Numbered from the stretch's first letter, positions 11,217 through 24,714 are shown. The stretch: 64,000 bases of DNA from Topomyia yanbarensis (GCF_030247195.1 NC_080672.1:364366271-364430270), one strand, 5' to 3'. Program-made: numbers and translations. Notes: generated by a model not told the origin, from the letters alone.

Positions 11217-12720
11217 TCCAAATTAAAGATCCCTATTGCCTATCAGGTGACAATTTCAAGCGATGAGCTGTGCTGCACAGGAAGATTTTCGATGCTCCGT
11301 CAGAACTAATAGTTTGTTTTGTTGTTGTTACATTGCATTGGTTTTCCCTGTGTAACCAAGGGTTGCGATGGTTACTATAGGCTATTTGAGAAAAATAACA
11401 TCAGATTCGCCGATGTTGCTAGTTTCATGGATTTTCTGATCAAACATCAAATTTGACAGTACCAGTTACCTGAGTCACTGAGGGGTAGTCATATTTGTGA
11501 TACAGTTTTGGAATGCAGTGTCTAGTCGTGTCGTTGTATAAACTGTCGCATTATTAGCGAAAGAGAATCCGCATAAAGGAGAACAATAAATGGATTATAT
11601 GTATGTATAATAACTCACAATTTGACATATTGTGATTCGACAATAAACACGCCACACCGTAAATTGTTTCCGTCATTTGGAGTATTGTTTTCAGCCGGAT
11701 AACAATTTGGGGAATATGGCGTTAGGTTGTTACAATTGGCGATTCTACGTTGAAACCGCTCACAGATAGCGCTGGAAGCAAAGTGTTGCTGATTTGATTC
11801 TGTTCTGTCATAGTGCATATATTTTCTGTAAACATTGGTAAAAAAATAACTTTTAAACACCAAATCACCGATCAATTTGTCTATAATTGTTTATGAAAAT
11901 GATGGAAAACCATCATTTTATAAGATGATGAGAAAACATCTTGCGAAAAGCGTGTAAAACATAGTGGTTTCTAATATTATTCGCAGAGCTATATGTGTGC
12001 TGTTCCGAAATGCAATTAGTTGAGCACAGTACCTGCCGCACATCATTTACCGTTCCTCCTAAGTTAAGATAAACCTTCATGAGATGGTGTAAATTCATGA
12101 AACTCTCCTGATCACGCGAGGAAAGAATATATCCGGCTAATAGGAAAGCGTCAGCTTTGTATCATACACAGCCGATCCTTCTCTCTGATAGTCATCACTG
12201 AATCTCCTACGTAGTCCAAAATATGAAGGAGTTTGACATTGGTACTGATTGGGTGTCGGTTTCGAGATGGAACTTCATTTATGGACCGATTTTTTATAAC
12301 CACAATAATACCCCGATAACAAATCGAAGAAGTGTATGAACCAAATGGTTGCAAATGGCTGTAATTTCAGAATAATCGCAAATAAAACTAAATTTCTTAC
12401 TCGTTTCATTCATATTTCGGCAGTGGTAAGCTTTTTCCGAGAAGAAAATGAAGTTTTTGTTGTAAGCTACGACTCACTTGCGGGTGAAAAAAAGCAAACT
12501 GTATCACTTTGCCAGTTCATGAGCTGAATCATAGGTGTCGCATGACTAATTTTGGTTTTGCCGCAAATCGCCAATACAAAAACGACGATTTTTTTCGAAC
12601 ATTTTTTTTTTCGTGGACTACCACGAATAGTCGCTTAGTTCCGAGTTTCTATTTCTCGTATAGTTCAAATATAGTTTTCTAGCGAAATACTATACAAATA
12701 AAAACATAAATCAACGGTAG
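11217..12720. other. Non-coding DNA with a dispersed repeat
   Basis: Sequence at about 11465-11540 (CAGTTACCTGAGTCACTGAG to GTCGTGTCGTTG) recurs at about 24637-24714. No gene was recognised; the open frames here are short and lack family motifs. Confidence 0.45.
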
Positions 12721-13439
12721 GATTTTGACAAACAATATTGGAAATAGTTATAGTATTTTTTTGTTATTATACTGGCCATGTCCACCATAGGTTACTATAA
12801 TGCAACAATAGGACTAATTGTGAAAACAAATTACGGTTAAAATGATCAATTTAGCAGAAGCGTGCAGAAACTACTTTATCGACGCTGTCAAAAGGATAGG
12901 CAAAAGTGAAGAACCTTACAATGTTGGTATTTTCCGCATAGTGTTTATCACATTTGTAACGCTCGCATATAGTTTTAACTCTATCGATATTTAATAATCG
13001 AGATTTGATTACCTGCCATCTGGAAAGTGTTGACATCGGTGGTACTGCCGCTTTATCCAATTGAGCTATTTCCAATATCGAGCAACGAACACAATTTTCT
13101 TCATATTATTATGAGCTCATCCTACCATCTTGAGCTGGGTAAATCGGAATTAGCTAGTACCGATAATTATGAGGGGCATAATAAATAACCATGACCATAG
13201 GAGAGTAAAAACATACCATATCGCATATGGTTAAAACTACCATACAGGATGTGAACTTGTTCAAATATATTTGATTAATTTGAGTTGTTAAATTATTTAT
13301 GTCCAACAGAGACAAGTTATCATCAGGTAGTACAGTAGTACCTTAGATTGTACCATTATTTCGCCTAATTAATTCATCATTTTTTGTGCTTTTGTCATAA
13401 CAAAAATTATGTGCTTAACATTATGATCATTTATTTTAG

Positions 13440-14330
13440 CAACCCCGCATAGCTAAAAACCATTTGACATAGTCCGAACAATAAACCTGTGTTGTGGGAT
13501 ATAGTAACCATTAGAGGTGTTGCTTTTATAATGTTCCTACAATTACTTAGATTTTATTCAATGAGTATAACAATAGTTCTACCATATCCCCAATAGTAAC
13601 GACGAATTGAATGGTTAAATTATAGTAAAACATTATCCAGTACCATATGTGGTATTGTATATGTTGATGGCCATGTTAATGGTTCGAATGTTAAACAAAC
13701 AATATCTGATATGGTTTCGCAAGTAAACAAAACAGTAAATAGACATTATGTGGGATTGTTGAAATATATTATAATGTACAATGACATCCTTTCGTGTATA
13801 AGATAAGGTTATAACGTAAGGTTGGCCGAAATATTTTTGCAAATTGCATTACGTATTACCTGGGACTGAACTATTATCTGATATTGTAAATATTTAGAGT
13901 ACTTATGCAAAAGGTTGCAATAGAAATAATAAATTTATGTTCTAAATATTTGCAAGAGAAGGGTTCCTAACACATTACAAAATATTGCAACAATTTCACA
14001 TAAGGTCTATTTACTGTATTGTTAATAAGCAAAACCATTTCCGATATTGTTTGTTTACTATTCGAACCATTAACTTGACCATCAACATGTACAATATCAC
14101 ATATGGTTACAGTACTGGATATTGTTCTTTTATAATTTAACCATTCAATTCGTCGTTACTATTGGGGATATTGTAGAATTATTGTTATATTCATTGAATA
14201 AAATCAAAGTTCAAATTGTAGGAACAATGCAAAAGTATCAGCTCTAATGGTTACTATATCCCATAATATAGGTTTATTGTTTAAACTATGTGACAAATGG
14301 TTTTTAACTAATGCGGGAAAGTAAACAAAG
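13440..14330. repeat. Large imperfect palindrome (foldback element)
   Basis: The left arm of about 345 bp (13440-13785) is the inverted copy of the right arm (about 13985-14330), with a ~200-bp centre. Matching landmarks: GGGATATAGTAACCATTAGA against TCTAATGGTTACTATATCCC, and CCCCAATAGTAACGACGAAT against ATTCGTCGTTACTATTGGGG. The arms differ at perhaps one base in six, so the element is old. ATATTGT/ACCAT words of the same kind extend left to about 12720. Confidence 0.85.
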
Positions 14331-14376
14331 AGAAACTGTCATTTGCACTTAGGACCATTTGACATGTTTGGCTAGA

Positions 14377-14836
14377 TATGCATAGTTAGCATCAAAGAGA
14401 ATAGGAAAAGAGACGAATAGTGTGAAGCCAAAAATACCTTATTGAGCAGACCAATCGTGCGATGTAAATAAACATTACTCATGCCTGAGTTGGAGGAGAT
14501 AAGTATTGTAAATCTATCAAAAAAAAATTTGAATTTTCGTCAGAATTTAGTGCAATCGTGATTGTAAGGTGCATTCTAGAGTCTATGTATGAGTAAAAAC
14601 AAGTTTTAGAATTATTTCATCTCTTTGTTTCGAAATGCACATCGTTTGATGTACAAATTCAACGATCGACAAAAGGTTTGTTTTCAAAATATAATAGGAG
14701 TCATTTAAAGTGCTGCCTTTGGAAACGGTTGCCAAATTCTAGTATTGAAATCATCGTAAAGGGAGTGTTGCCGTTTTGACTGATTTTCATTCTGCGTCTC
14801 TTTCACTATTCTCTTTGGTTAGCATATGTACTTTCT
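14377..14836. repeat. Inverted repeat next to the large palindrome
   Basis: CAAAGAGAATAGGAAAAGAG near 14393 is matched in reverse by CTCTTTCACTATTCTCTTTG near 14799. The rest of the stretch is non-coding. It is probably another foldback or nested element. Confidence 0.55.
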
Positions 14837-15447
14837 ATTGGCATTTTGCTGCAAAGCTCAATTACCTACTGCGACATCTACAGATCAATAGCATAAACAA
14901 GATAAGGAGGATGTTTGTGCGTTTTTCATATCTACGATAAGTAATTTGATGTAATTTTTCCGTAAATACGCATCAATTATAGTAAATAATGGACTCAGAG
15001 GGAAAGAAAAACAATTTGGAAGTTAATGATAATAGTTTTTAGTAGTTACACTCAAGTTAAACATAAGAAATCTTCGAAAATGTGTATATTGTGCTTCTAC
15101 CGGCCGAGTTAAGAATATTTAAACAACCAATCAAAGCATAACCAGTATAAATTCACTTTTGGCAAGAATTTGCTCTCATTTCGAACATACACAACTTTGT
15201 ACGAAGTGGTTTTATACCGGTACAGTAAGAAAAATTTAAAAATATGCTATATTATCTCTGCTTTGCATAATAAATCTATTACCATCTTGAAGTAAATTAG
15301 TTTTCTTCCACTTCACTTTTATTTTTTTATACAACTAAGGCCAATTTTCTTAAAAATGCAAAAAATACGTAAACTTTTAAAGATTTGCTACTGATCTGAC
15401 AGTTTATTCACAAAACATCCACCCAAGCATGTAGTGCCCCCTACATA
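14837..15447. other. AT-rich non-coding DNA
   Basis: A short block near 14872 (ACTGCGACATCTACAGATCA) resembles 7777-7793 and belongs to a dispersed repeat. No gene was seen. Confidence 0.4.
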
Positions 15448-15724
15448 TACAGTCGTGATTCGCTGGTTGGACATTTTTAACTCGACCTTTAGTTGGATCT
15501 CCGCTAGTTGGACCATTGTCCAACTAAAAAGCATCTGAATGTCAAAATCTTATGTCAAATTTACTTTGACAATCAATCTGACAATTAATAAAGATGTGAA
15601 TAGATGAAATTACACTACTAACATCTCCTTTGGAGAGTTTTTGACATCTGTCAGTCGGTCCAACTAACGAATCAAATTCGTTAGTTGGACAGAAGTGTGG
15701 CGCAACCAGCGAATCACGACTGTA
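15448..15724. mobile_element. Miniature element with perfect 20+ bp terminal repeats and TA target site (pogo/mariner-like)
   Basis: The left end CAGTCGTGATTCGCTGGTTG starts at 15450 and the right end is its exact reverse complement, ending at 15722. TA dinucleotides flank both ends (15448-15449, 15723-15724). CAGT ends with a TA duplication are usual for pogo-type Tc1/mariner relatives. The interior repeats GTTGGAC words in both orientations and has no reading frame. Confidence 0.88.
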
Positions 15725-15800
15725 TTTTCTGCGTAAAGATGCCAATTCCCGTCTCCTTTAGTCTGCTGTGATTTTTATGCATTTTCTAGTGGAGCGGGCC

Positions 15801-15874
15801 ATTTGGCATAAAGTTATTTGGCATAACGTCATTTGGCATAATGGACATTTGGCAGAACGGTTATTTGGCATAAT
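15801..15874 (+). repeat. Tandem array of ATTTGGCATAA units
   Basis: Five units of about 16 bp with core ATTTGGCATAA, one of them changed to GGCAGAA. The same core forms arrays at 18062-18182 and, inverted, at 24858-25020. Confidence 0.8.
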
Positions 15875-16127
15875 TGTTGTAACCCCAGATAGTTGGAGCC
15901 GGAGCCTAAATCAATATTTAGCGGATGACTTCAGCGCCACTCCCGAAGGAGACCATTCACCTTGTTCGGTTTGCCCAGCTATTGAGACCCCTCCTACGGG
16001 TGGGTACTATTTGTTTCTAAGTTCTGGCTCCAGAATGGCCCAACTGGACTTAGGTACCCTGTTTACCAGTCTGGAAACATTCGCTAGAAATCAAAGTCGG
16101 TATACAAAGAAGGCCTCAGACCGGTAT

Positions 16128-16602
16128 AATAGGGATCTTTAGGGGTGTGCGGGTTAAGGCATATTCTGATGCAGATTAGTACCGTGAGTTAATATCTCAG
16201 GTCTTTTTAAATTTTTTGGCCCGAAACTATTGAAAAAAACATTTTTTAGTTTGTTTCCTTTTAGGACAATATAACACATCCAAACCCATGCGACTTGCAC
16301 GACTCTATCAGATCTACCATAGTTTGCAGACGAAACTTGGGATGGCAGGCTGCTAGCGGATTGACAAAGTACCAGATAATGCTGTGTGGGGTTCTGTCCC
16401 GGTTAACAATGAGGCGAACGAGATATTTGCAGATACGTCATTTAGTAGGACAATTGTCAGTTTGCTGGTTGAATTTAATTTGGTTTTTTTAAATTTAAAA
16501 ATCGTAAAAGAATAAAAGGTTTAAGAATGATATGAGTGTACTCGTAAGGACACCCGCTACCAATACATATGAAAATATTTTTCCAAATTAAAGATCCCTA
16601 TT
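16128..16602. mobile_element. Short inverted-terminal-repeat element, copy 2
   Basis: Second copy of the 10729-11216 element. The ends AATAGGGATCTTTA and TAAAGATCCCTATT are better kept here. Relative to copy 1 it has small deletions, for example the AATAGGTTGCC stretch and the GGCACAA stretch near the right end. Confidence 0.8.
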
Positions 16603-16843
16603 GATTAGCTCTAACGCTTTTAATCATCACGGGCAAAGATCTTCTCAAACACAAGGAAAGGTGGAGTCAAAGGGATAAGGGGTCAACTCTGCTCGTTACA
16701 AAACGGAAACGACCGAAAATCGTGAAACTACCTACACCAGAAAATACCAAAAAATAGTTTACTACAAAAACTGTTTAATCACTTCAACTCATAATTGAGC
16801 GACCGAAAATAAAAGTCGCTAGGACAGAACATGCTTCGTAAAG

Positions 16844-17203
16844 CCCGTTTCAAATATATTAGAATATAAAAACCGGATATAAACTTCAAGCGTAAAAATC
16901 GGACTGGGACATTCCTTTGTAAGAGTCGGGTAAAATGACCTTCAGTAAAAAAAACCGGAAAAAATACATCCGATTCTTACAAAGTAGTTTTTGTTAGCCG
17001 ACTTTTAATCTTGAACATCAAGATATACGGATGCTTCTACGCGCGATTTATTTATTTTTAAACGATTTTTATACCAATGATTCATCCTTGCCGAGTTTTA
17101 CGGGTGAGAACTTCTTAAGCGATTCTTATGCTGAAGGATTTTTGTCCAATTTTATGCTTGAAGTTTATTTCCGATTTTTATATTCTAACATGCTTGAAAC
17201 GGG
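16844..17203. repeat. Foldback element, ~360 bp
   Basis: CCCGTTTCA at 16844 and TGAAACGGG ending at 17203 mark the ends. ATTAGAATATAAAAACCGG at the left is matched by CCGATTTTTATATTCTAAC at the right, and arms of about 110 bp follow. Non-coding. Confidence 0.75.
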
Positions 17204-18050
17204 TTTTGTTGATGGCGGGATCAGAAGCGGTTGATGACGGATGATGATCGGTGTGACAGAATCTTGCAGCTTCAAACCTGCACGAAAAACACGCATCCAA
17301 CGACAAGTTGGTATTAGAGCACGCACTGCACTGTACACAATTTGCATATTATTTTAATTCGGGAATACAGACTCTCTAAACTACTGCTTCTATATGCGGG
17401 AAGCCACTTAACTTTTGTGAGTTAGAACTGGGAAGGGAAAACTAATTTTATGGCTTAACTAATATAAAGAATTTCACGATTTAAATGTTTTACCTATAAA
17501 ACCACACCGAGGCGCGAGGAAAACTAAACCACTCCCGCCTCTTCCACGATCTAGAACAAAGTGAACGATCAGATCTTTAGAGTCCTCAGTTTAAAGCATG
17601 AGGCATATCTTCGTGACCGGAACTACGCAATCGTTCACGAAATTGCGCAAGTTTCTCCGAAGCTTTTTTGCAAACGGCTTCATATTATTTTGAATATCCC
17701 CCGACCTCGATCTTCTACCACCAAATCCCGGGTCCTGCCGAATGGCTTTCAAAACCCAGAGACAAACAGTTTCCCCTCCACTATAGCTGATTCTGTGGTT
17801 AAAGGTCGCAGAAAGGGTTATCTTAAAAGTGGGGCGACGCCTGCGTCACGACCACCCTCCAAAAGTAACTCGGGTCCAACCACGACTGGAGCCGGTGGGT
17901 GCTCAACCACTCATCTGACAGTTCATTCGAAGGAGCTCCAATCAACCACTCACTCTCATTAACATTTCGGGAGAAATTACAGAAGCTTTTACCTATGCTG
18001 ATCGGACCAGTAATTCGAGGGGCCGCTCAATATTTACATTCATATCGTAG
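17204..18050. other. Non-coding DNA with one Ser/Thr/Pro-rich open frame
   Basis: The plus-strand frame 17561-17962 lacks an ATG at its start and has no recognised domain; its second half is low-complexity Ser/Thr/Pro. I do not call it a gene. Nothing else was recognised. Confidence 0.35.
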
Positions 18051-18061
18051 TACTACATAGT

Positions 18062-18182
18062 CATTTGGCATAATTTTGAGAATTGATCACACTGAAGGTC
18101 GTTTGGCATAACGGACATTTGGCATAATGGTCACTCGGGATAGTTTTGAGAATTGATAACACTGAAAGTCATTTCGCATAAC
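18062..18182 (+). repeat. Array of TTTGGCATAA units with a shared 40-bp spacer
   Basis: Two longer units carry TTTTGAGAATTGATCACACT or a close variant between TTTGGCATAA cores. The reverse complement of this spacer is present in the array at 24842-25024, so both belong to one family. Confidence 0.8.
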
Positions 18183-19129
18183 ATACGAATGTATAGTTTA
18201 TCAGGTGCATGACCCATAAGGTAAAAGCTGCACTAAGCAATAATAATAATGTGTTCTTATTCTTTACCTAATGTTGATTATATTTCGAGTGAGTTTTTTA
18301 CATTTTATAACTTTTTTTTGCCTTCTTTTAAATATGGGCAGTTCTTTTGAGTTTCATTTTTGAATTTTTTGTGCTTGTTCATTCTTGCAATTATGGATTG
18401 TTTGCTATGACATACGTTTTATTAGCGCATTTCCCCAAAATTCCACGCGGCCTTTCTCGATTGAAAGGAACAGCCGCGCTCCATGAAACACAGCGCTTAG
18501 CCAATCTGTCATCATATCGCGATTTTGCATAACGAAGGGCTGAATGATAACACAGGTTGTTTCAAAAAAGAGCCCCGCGTTATGCAACGTTTTGTGGAGG
18601 TTGTTTATACCAGGTGCAAGTGGTGCCGAATTCACCACGTTTAGTATAATTCAAAAGTACTTTTTAGATTACAGAATTGATAAAATTGGTTAAATGAGTT
18701 AAACTTAACAATCAAATTTTGTTTTAAAAACTGTTCATGCGTTTAAACCAACATGGGAGGCTTATTACTGCCGATACATACTTAATTTCAAGCACAAATA
18801 GCCAATACAAGTGCTAGTTACACCAAAAATTTACTGGCAACCTTACAGTGGCATTTAGGAAGCAGTTGGTGCGGCGTGTAGGTTTCAGTGAATCTCTCAA
18901 TAGTATAGTATAGTGTAGAACTGTGATCAACCCGACGTATGTTTTGTTTTGACCATTATTTTTATGATCGCCAGTTAGTTTTGGTTTTGCACACAATGTT
19001 TCAAAAATAAAAATTATCATTATCTTTCTTTATATCATGAGCTGTTCTTTCGAATTATATACTTTTTCATTTGTGGATTTCATCATCTTTTTCAAACGAT
19101 GATGTATTGAATTAACTTACATATATTTA

Positions 19130-19440
19130 ACCGTCGGTTGTTAGACTGCTTTAGCACTTGGGGCGAAGCCAATGCAATGCGGCTTTGTCGCATAACCGAG
19201 ACCAAGGATACGAAGCGGCGCTAAGCTGCTGTGGATCCGTTGGGCAAGGTGGCCGCCGACCCGCCGTCGGAAGCGGCGGCCCCTCGCAAGCAAACCTGTG
19301 ATCCACTCGTTTGCCCGGATTACTCAAACATAGGGGCTATAAATTAGTTTAAGTCCGACGGAGCGACAGCGATGTCGGACAGCACGCAACTTGAAGCGAT
19401 GTGGCGTAGTCACATTAGTCGTAAATATTTTTATTAATTG
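19130..19440. repeat. GC-rich block of a dispersed foldback family
   Basis: It stands out by GC content within AT-rich DNA and holds GGCCGCCGACCCGCCGTCGG. The part from CTCGCAAGCAAACC to TACTCAAACATAGG resembles both arms of the foldback at 60713-62185, so this is probably another relative of that element. No coding potential was recognised. Confidence 0.55.
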
Positions 19441-21385
19441 GTAAAGAAAAATAATCTAATTGATTTTGGTTCAAGTTCAATTTTAGTACTATTGGTAAAC
19501 AAACTCTTTTAAAGTTATTTAAATATTTAGGTAGTACATAGTACATACAAGAAAGGATATACTCAAAACATCCTGGTAATCAATAAATTTATCACTACAT
19601 ATACCTATGCCAAACGACCGTTATGCTAAGTTAATGTTTTCCTTAACACAAAAACAACGACACGACCTGAAACTTAATGAAATATTGTGAAGAAAAAATG
19701 TGCGAGTCTTTTACCGCCAGTTATCAGTACATTGAGTGACCCCTTGATTCATACGAAAAAAATATTTTTTAGCAACACTTCATTGTTTATAGATTTTCAG
19801 TTGCTCTATAGCAACCATGTTATGTTTACAAAACCAGCATAGTTACTGAAAACCCGAAATTAATAATGATCTGAACGGGATATCTCCCGATGTGTAGACC
19901 CTGGTCAGCTTACATGTTTCACAGATTGTAAACTATTAATGTCGGATCGGTAGGTTCTGACTGTTGTGTTACATTTCTAAATATAATTTAGGATATTTTT
20001 CAGATTTTCTTCGGCATAGCTGGTTTTGACAAACAATTCAACGGCATTAACTGAATAATTTTGCAATGTGGCAATGCAGCAAGTCCGGAGAACCCTGCTG
20101 GGATTATTTCTGGGGAGTGCTCTGCCATGACTTCCGAAATTTACGCATAAGGTTACCAAATCAGCTAGGGACAAATTGAGGACACGAATCAAATGTTAAA
20201 GCTCCTCTAGTGATCGGGTTAGGGAAATCCTAAAAGCGATTTGTTTGGAAAATACAAGATCATTAAAAAGTAGTGCTAGATGGAATACAGGAACAGAAAG
20301 GAGACGATAATCTGGCAAAAAAATTGCAACTGTAGGCTCAAAATTGCTTTGCATCTTCAAAAAAAAGATAGACACGAAGCTGTGTAAGAAAAGCGCCTGT
20401 AGAAATGTATACTACCTTTCATTGAGGCTCCAAAAATCCAATGAATTTCTTGCTAAATTTAACAAGCGAACATTACATCCGGGAAGTGGACTCTGCAATC
20501 TGCATACAGTGAATTAAACTGGATTCTGCTTACACAGATATTAATCCATCCAAATCCCATCTAATTGAAGTATTGGGGAATTATCAAGCGGAAGTTACAG
20601 ACAACTGGAAAGACGAGTCAGGACGCTGAGGTTGACAGGCCTGTATCTGTTTTCGAAATGAATGTGCAGGAATAATTTTCTTTTCTCGTCTTCGATCTAG
20701 CACTTTTTTTTTAAGACTGCACGTATCGAGTCGTAACTTTCGCTACTGAAACACGTATATATTGTTGAAACATAGGAACACTTGAGGATTTCAATGCCCC
20801 GGGATCTGTGCAAGGGGTAACAATTAATTGTTATTACCGGGGAAACTCTTTTTAGTATTTCTTTCAAAAGAAGCTTGGAGCGTTATTGGAGGGAGATGAA
20901 CTTTGTCGAAGAGAACGTTGTTCAGCAAAGTGATCCCGATTTGACCAAACCATGTGCGAATTATCCATAAGTCGTATCTTGATCGCTGGAAATAATAGTA
21001 ACATTAGCGCACTAATCAGACTATCGCACTATTATAAAAGACAAATAATAAAGACGTGAATCAAACGAACAAGTTATAAAAAATATGTGGTTCATTTTAC
21101 ACTTTTAGAATGAGTTACTCCGGTCCCTTCAGATTTGACTGCACTCACCGCTTAGTGGCGCCCCAGTTTGATGTTTCTTTTGAGTGTTCTAAGAAAACGA
21201 AAAGTATCAATGCAGGCTTGGATACGGGAAAATAAATATAAGTTTGGTATCCATGCATCATTTTCTAAAGTGGTTAGACGTGTAAGTATATTTATTAAAT
21301 TCTATCTTTGATCGGAATGATTGTGAGTAATAAATAATTACTGGTTTCAGATGCAGGCGTTCTTGTTGAGAGCACCTGATTCGAA
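19441..21385. other. AT-rich non-coding DNA
   Basis: A single TTTGGCATAA-type unit in inverted form lies near 19606-19628. The repeat beginning CAACGACACGAC (19661-19790) is a copy of 8019-8150. No gene was seen. Confidence 0.4.
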
Positions 21386-21388
21386 ACG

Positions 21389-21740
21389 TTACTGTATGTC
21401 GTGAATCGGCGCTTCCACCGAAACTGGTTTATCCGGGTGTCGCTGTTGGACGGCTGTGTCCCGACCCGGCTCCACTGCTATCTCGCTTGATGCCATCCGT
21501 GGGCCATCCATGCTCACTCGTTCGAAAGTCCAGCTGCCCGCTCGCTCGGTCGAGCGCCCTGCGACTTGCCGCCTCGTTCTGGTGCTGGCGCCAATTCGAG
21601 TGTCCCGCTGCCCCGTCCTGGCGCTCCTCGAGTGTCCTGCTGGTGCTCGCGCCACAGTTGCTCCTGCAAACTGTTTTTCCCTTTCTGCTTCGACTGCTGC
21701 TTCCTGGTAGTTGTTGTCGCTTCCAAGTTGTCCGCAAGAA
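21389..21740 (-). other. GC-rich patch with overlapping open frames, unassigned
   Basis: All six frames are largely open because the patch is GC-rich, so the frames are weak evidence. On the minus strand the products are rich in Gln, Arg and Ser (RKQQSKQKGKNSLQEQLW; RGAPGRGSGTLELAP). A degraded retroelement gag start is possible but I see no defining motif. Confidence 0.3.
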
Positions 21741-24480
21741 TGAGCGCTTTATTTCGGGACGCGCATTTTTATATGCTTCAAATTAACTAGCTGCCCTATC
21801 GGCATAATGATTGTTTTCCCCTCTTCCCATAAGCTGAGAAGGGAAAACCGATCGTGAGAACTGATGTAACATGTTTTCGCTCACTCTCTCGCTCCTGTTT
21901 TTTTTTTTATTTCGCAATCGGAAGACTCATCCGTGTGAATGAGACGAAGTGGATGTTTGCCATCATAATGAATTTCACATTATTAAAACTAACTAGCAAT
22001 GTTTTATTAATCTATTTATTTATGTATTCTTATATTCTACCCACTTTTGAGCGGTTTCCCAAGTGGTTTACCTGAGAGGATTGTGTCGAATTGGTTCACT
22101 TGTGACGGTTAAAAATTTGAGATAAATTAACGCCGTGGAGTCCTCCGCAAAGGTCTCGTTCACTTTAACCTCATTATGCCATCACAGTAAACCACACAGT
22201 ATGTTGCCACGCTCGGGGTGGTTCCATAGACGGAGTTTTTGCCTGACGTGTGGGGCACCTTTATCAATTTAAAAAAAAAATAACCGAGCTTCACAGAACT
22301 ACGATATCAAAATTTAGTCGAGCAGTGAAAGGTTAACCAGGAGATTGTGAAGACCATGTTGCCCGCTTACAAAAAGATTTAGCGCACTAAAGCCACTGAT
22401 AGTCGAAACCCCCGGTTGATTCGATATGACCATATGAAAGTGTAGCAGCCCGGCGAAGAAAGGTTATTAGCCATATTATCAAAGTTTTTTTTCCAGGTCA
22501 ATAGGGTGGGACAACGGTTATCATCAACTCGGATGTGTTGTTTGTGAGATCTAGATCGATATCCGGTCCGGCAAGCATTGAGGTATCCTTTTCTGTCGGC
22601 ACTTACATGAAGATTGTTCATTCCGTTCTAATGTTAATCAAAACCCGCACCATTATGAAATATGAGGGCTTTTTTGATTAAGTTCAAACTAAAGGGGCCT
22701 CTAGAGGTAGATATACGCTGCTAGCGCTAGGTCCATAAGTTAGATGTTATTTGTCTGTGTACAAAATAAACAATGGTATGTTAGAGTGAGGTACAGATTT
22801 AGATCTGTAAATACATGAAGACAGTATCTTCGTACCAGAATAAAACGAAGCATTTCGGAGCAAATCATTCCTTCTTCGGGTAGCTCCTAAGGAGCTACGA
22901 GCAAGAAACGTGTACTGTAAATTAGCTAGCAGTGCTTCGGTCTGTCTATGTTACATGGTTTTTCGGTTTTGATAGACCGGTTGTACACCAAGAATCAATA
23001 AATAATTGATGTGGTTTTTGTCGAATCAACCCATCCATCTTGCATGGTAATAAACTCACTTAATGTATTTCATTCATTTCTTTATAAAATTGTTATCGTA
23101 GGCTAGCTATTGACATTTTACCCTGACGTATAAACGTTTTCATAAATTCCATTCATTTTCTTTGCATTTCGGCAGTTCCGTGCGCGTGTTCCAAATATAT
23201 ACCTACCTATATAAAAAATTATTTCTAGTTACATTTTACTTGTATGGACAGATACGCGTATTTCGATCACGACTTCTGATGCTCACGAAGACTGCAAGTC
23301 ATGAAAAAACGCATATCTGTTGATACATATGAATTGAAGCGAAGTTCTCATATCGCACTTATTAGCATCATACTATACCGCACAAGGGGTACGTCATAAG
23401 ATCGGAAAATAAATGTGCACCATAAGGTTACGGATCTTTTGACGCTCCCCGTAGGCGTCATAACTGTTGCAGGTTAATATGTGGGATGAAAGCCGCTTTC
23501 ATATGACCAACTGGTGGTTCACGCATGTCTTGTGAGTCACAATGTCCCATCCTCTTAACACTTTGACCTGAGGAGTTCGCAGTTCATATGTGATGTATTG
23601 CACGAAACTATGAGTGCGTTATTTAACCCCAGGTTTTATGAGCATGTCCAGGAGGTTATAACACATTTATTTTCGGATCTACTGTTTATTGCTTGCTTAC
23701 AAATTATTTCTACATTGATCTTGCACATAGTAACGGCAACCATAGTTTTTTGTTGTTTATAGTGAACTGACTTGAATGCAGCGTATTGCTAAGTCCGTGT
23801 CGCGAGACAAACTTTACCTAATCGGATGAATTGGTGATTGTCCTCAGGAGGAAGGCAAAGTTTTGCGGACGTTTAGTCTCAAAGAGTGTGATTCGTCCTC
23901 TAGTTTGTGTTATCAATTTGTGTAGTTGGTATAATGACAGTCTTGCCATGCTTTTTAGCTTAAAGAACATAACAGTCTTCACTCCTTAGTTTTCAACAGA
24001 CAAATACTGCATTAAGATCTGAAAACAGTACAAACATTAGTATCCGAAACAGAATGATAGAATCAACAGATAAATTTTAACGGTTTCGAAACACGGGTCA
24101 TTCTGGTCAAATTTTGCAGTTTACTGCTGTGTAACACTCACACGACATCTTAGCCTTGGCGCGCTTTGACTTTTAATCGGGAAATAAAAACTGTGCCAGT
24201 TCGTCACATTTCTCAACAGCCGATGCACTATGGTTAAAAAAACTGTATTTAGGAAGACTGAGTAAATCCAAAAAAATATTAGCTTGGTTGTTTTATTTTG
24301 CTTGGATACCTTTGAGTTGTTTTTTTTCCTTAGATACCTTACATCAATAGAAAAATGAGTGCCCATGTTTTGATGTCAGTAAAATGTCATGGTTGGGTTT
24401 GAAATTTCGAGGGACCGTGAGTTACTTATTGGCAAATCCACGGTGAACCAAAAAATAAACGTTAGAGGCAAGGCCCTGCT
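21741..24480. other. Non-coding region, nothing recognised
   Basis: There are scattered short frames without family motifs. The CT-rich stretch CGCTCACTCTCTCGCTCCTG at 21879-21898 resembles promoter-proximal or LTR leaders but has no paired copy in this window. Confidence 0.35.
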
Positions 24481-24636
24481 ATTATTACATATTTCAAAAC
24501 TCAAGATTTTTATTGTTGTTGTCGTGTATTTGTTTGTCCCTACGTAACTAAGGGATGCTAGAGGTTATTTGGAAAAAATAAAAACAGACATTTCAGTGTT
24601 GCTTTTTTCATGCATTTTCTAACCAAAAGTCATATT

Positions 24637-24714
24637 ACCAGTTACCTGAGTCACTGAGGGGTAGTCAGATTTGCGATACAGTTTTGGAATTCCAGTGCCT
24701 AGTCGTGTCGTTGA
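24637..24714. repeat. Copy of a dispersed repeat shared with 11465-11540
   Basis: CAGTTACCTGAGTCACTGAG followed by GATACAGTTTTGGAAT and TAGTCGTGTCGTTG, with a few differences from the other copy. No boundaries could be set. Confidence 0.7.

Noticed and set aside
15801..15874. CRISPR-like array
   Set aside because: Units are contiguous 16-bp tandem repeats without unique spacers, in an animal genome.
21389..21740. GC-rich multi-frame patch as a host gene
   Set aside because: All frames are open by composition, no domain is seen, and no splice sites or conserved partner were found.
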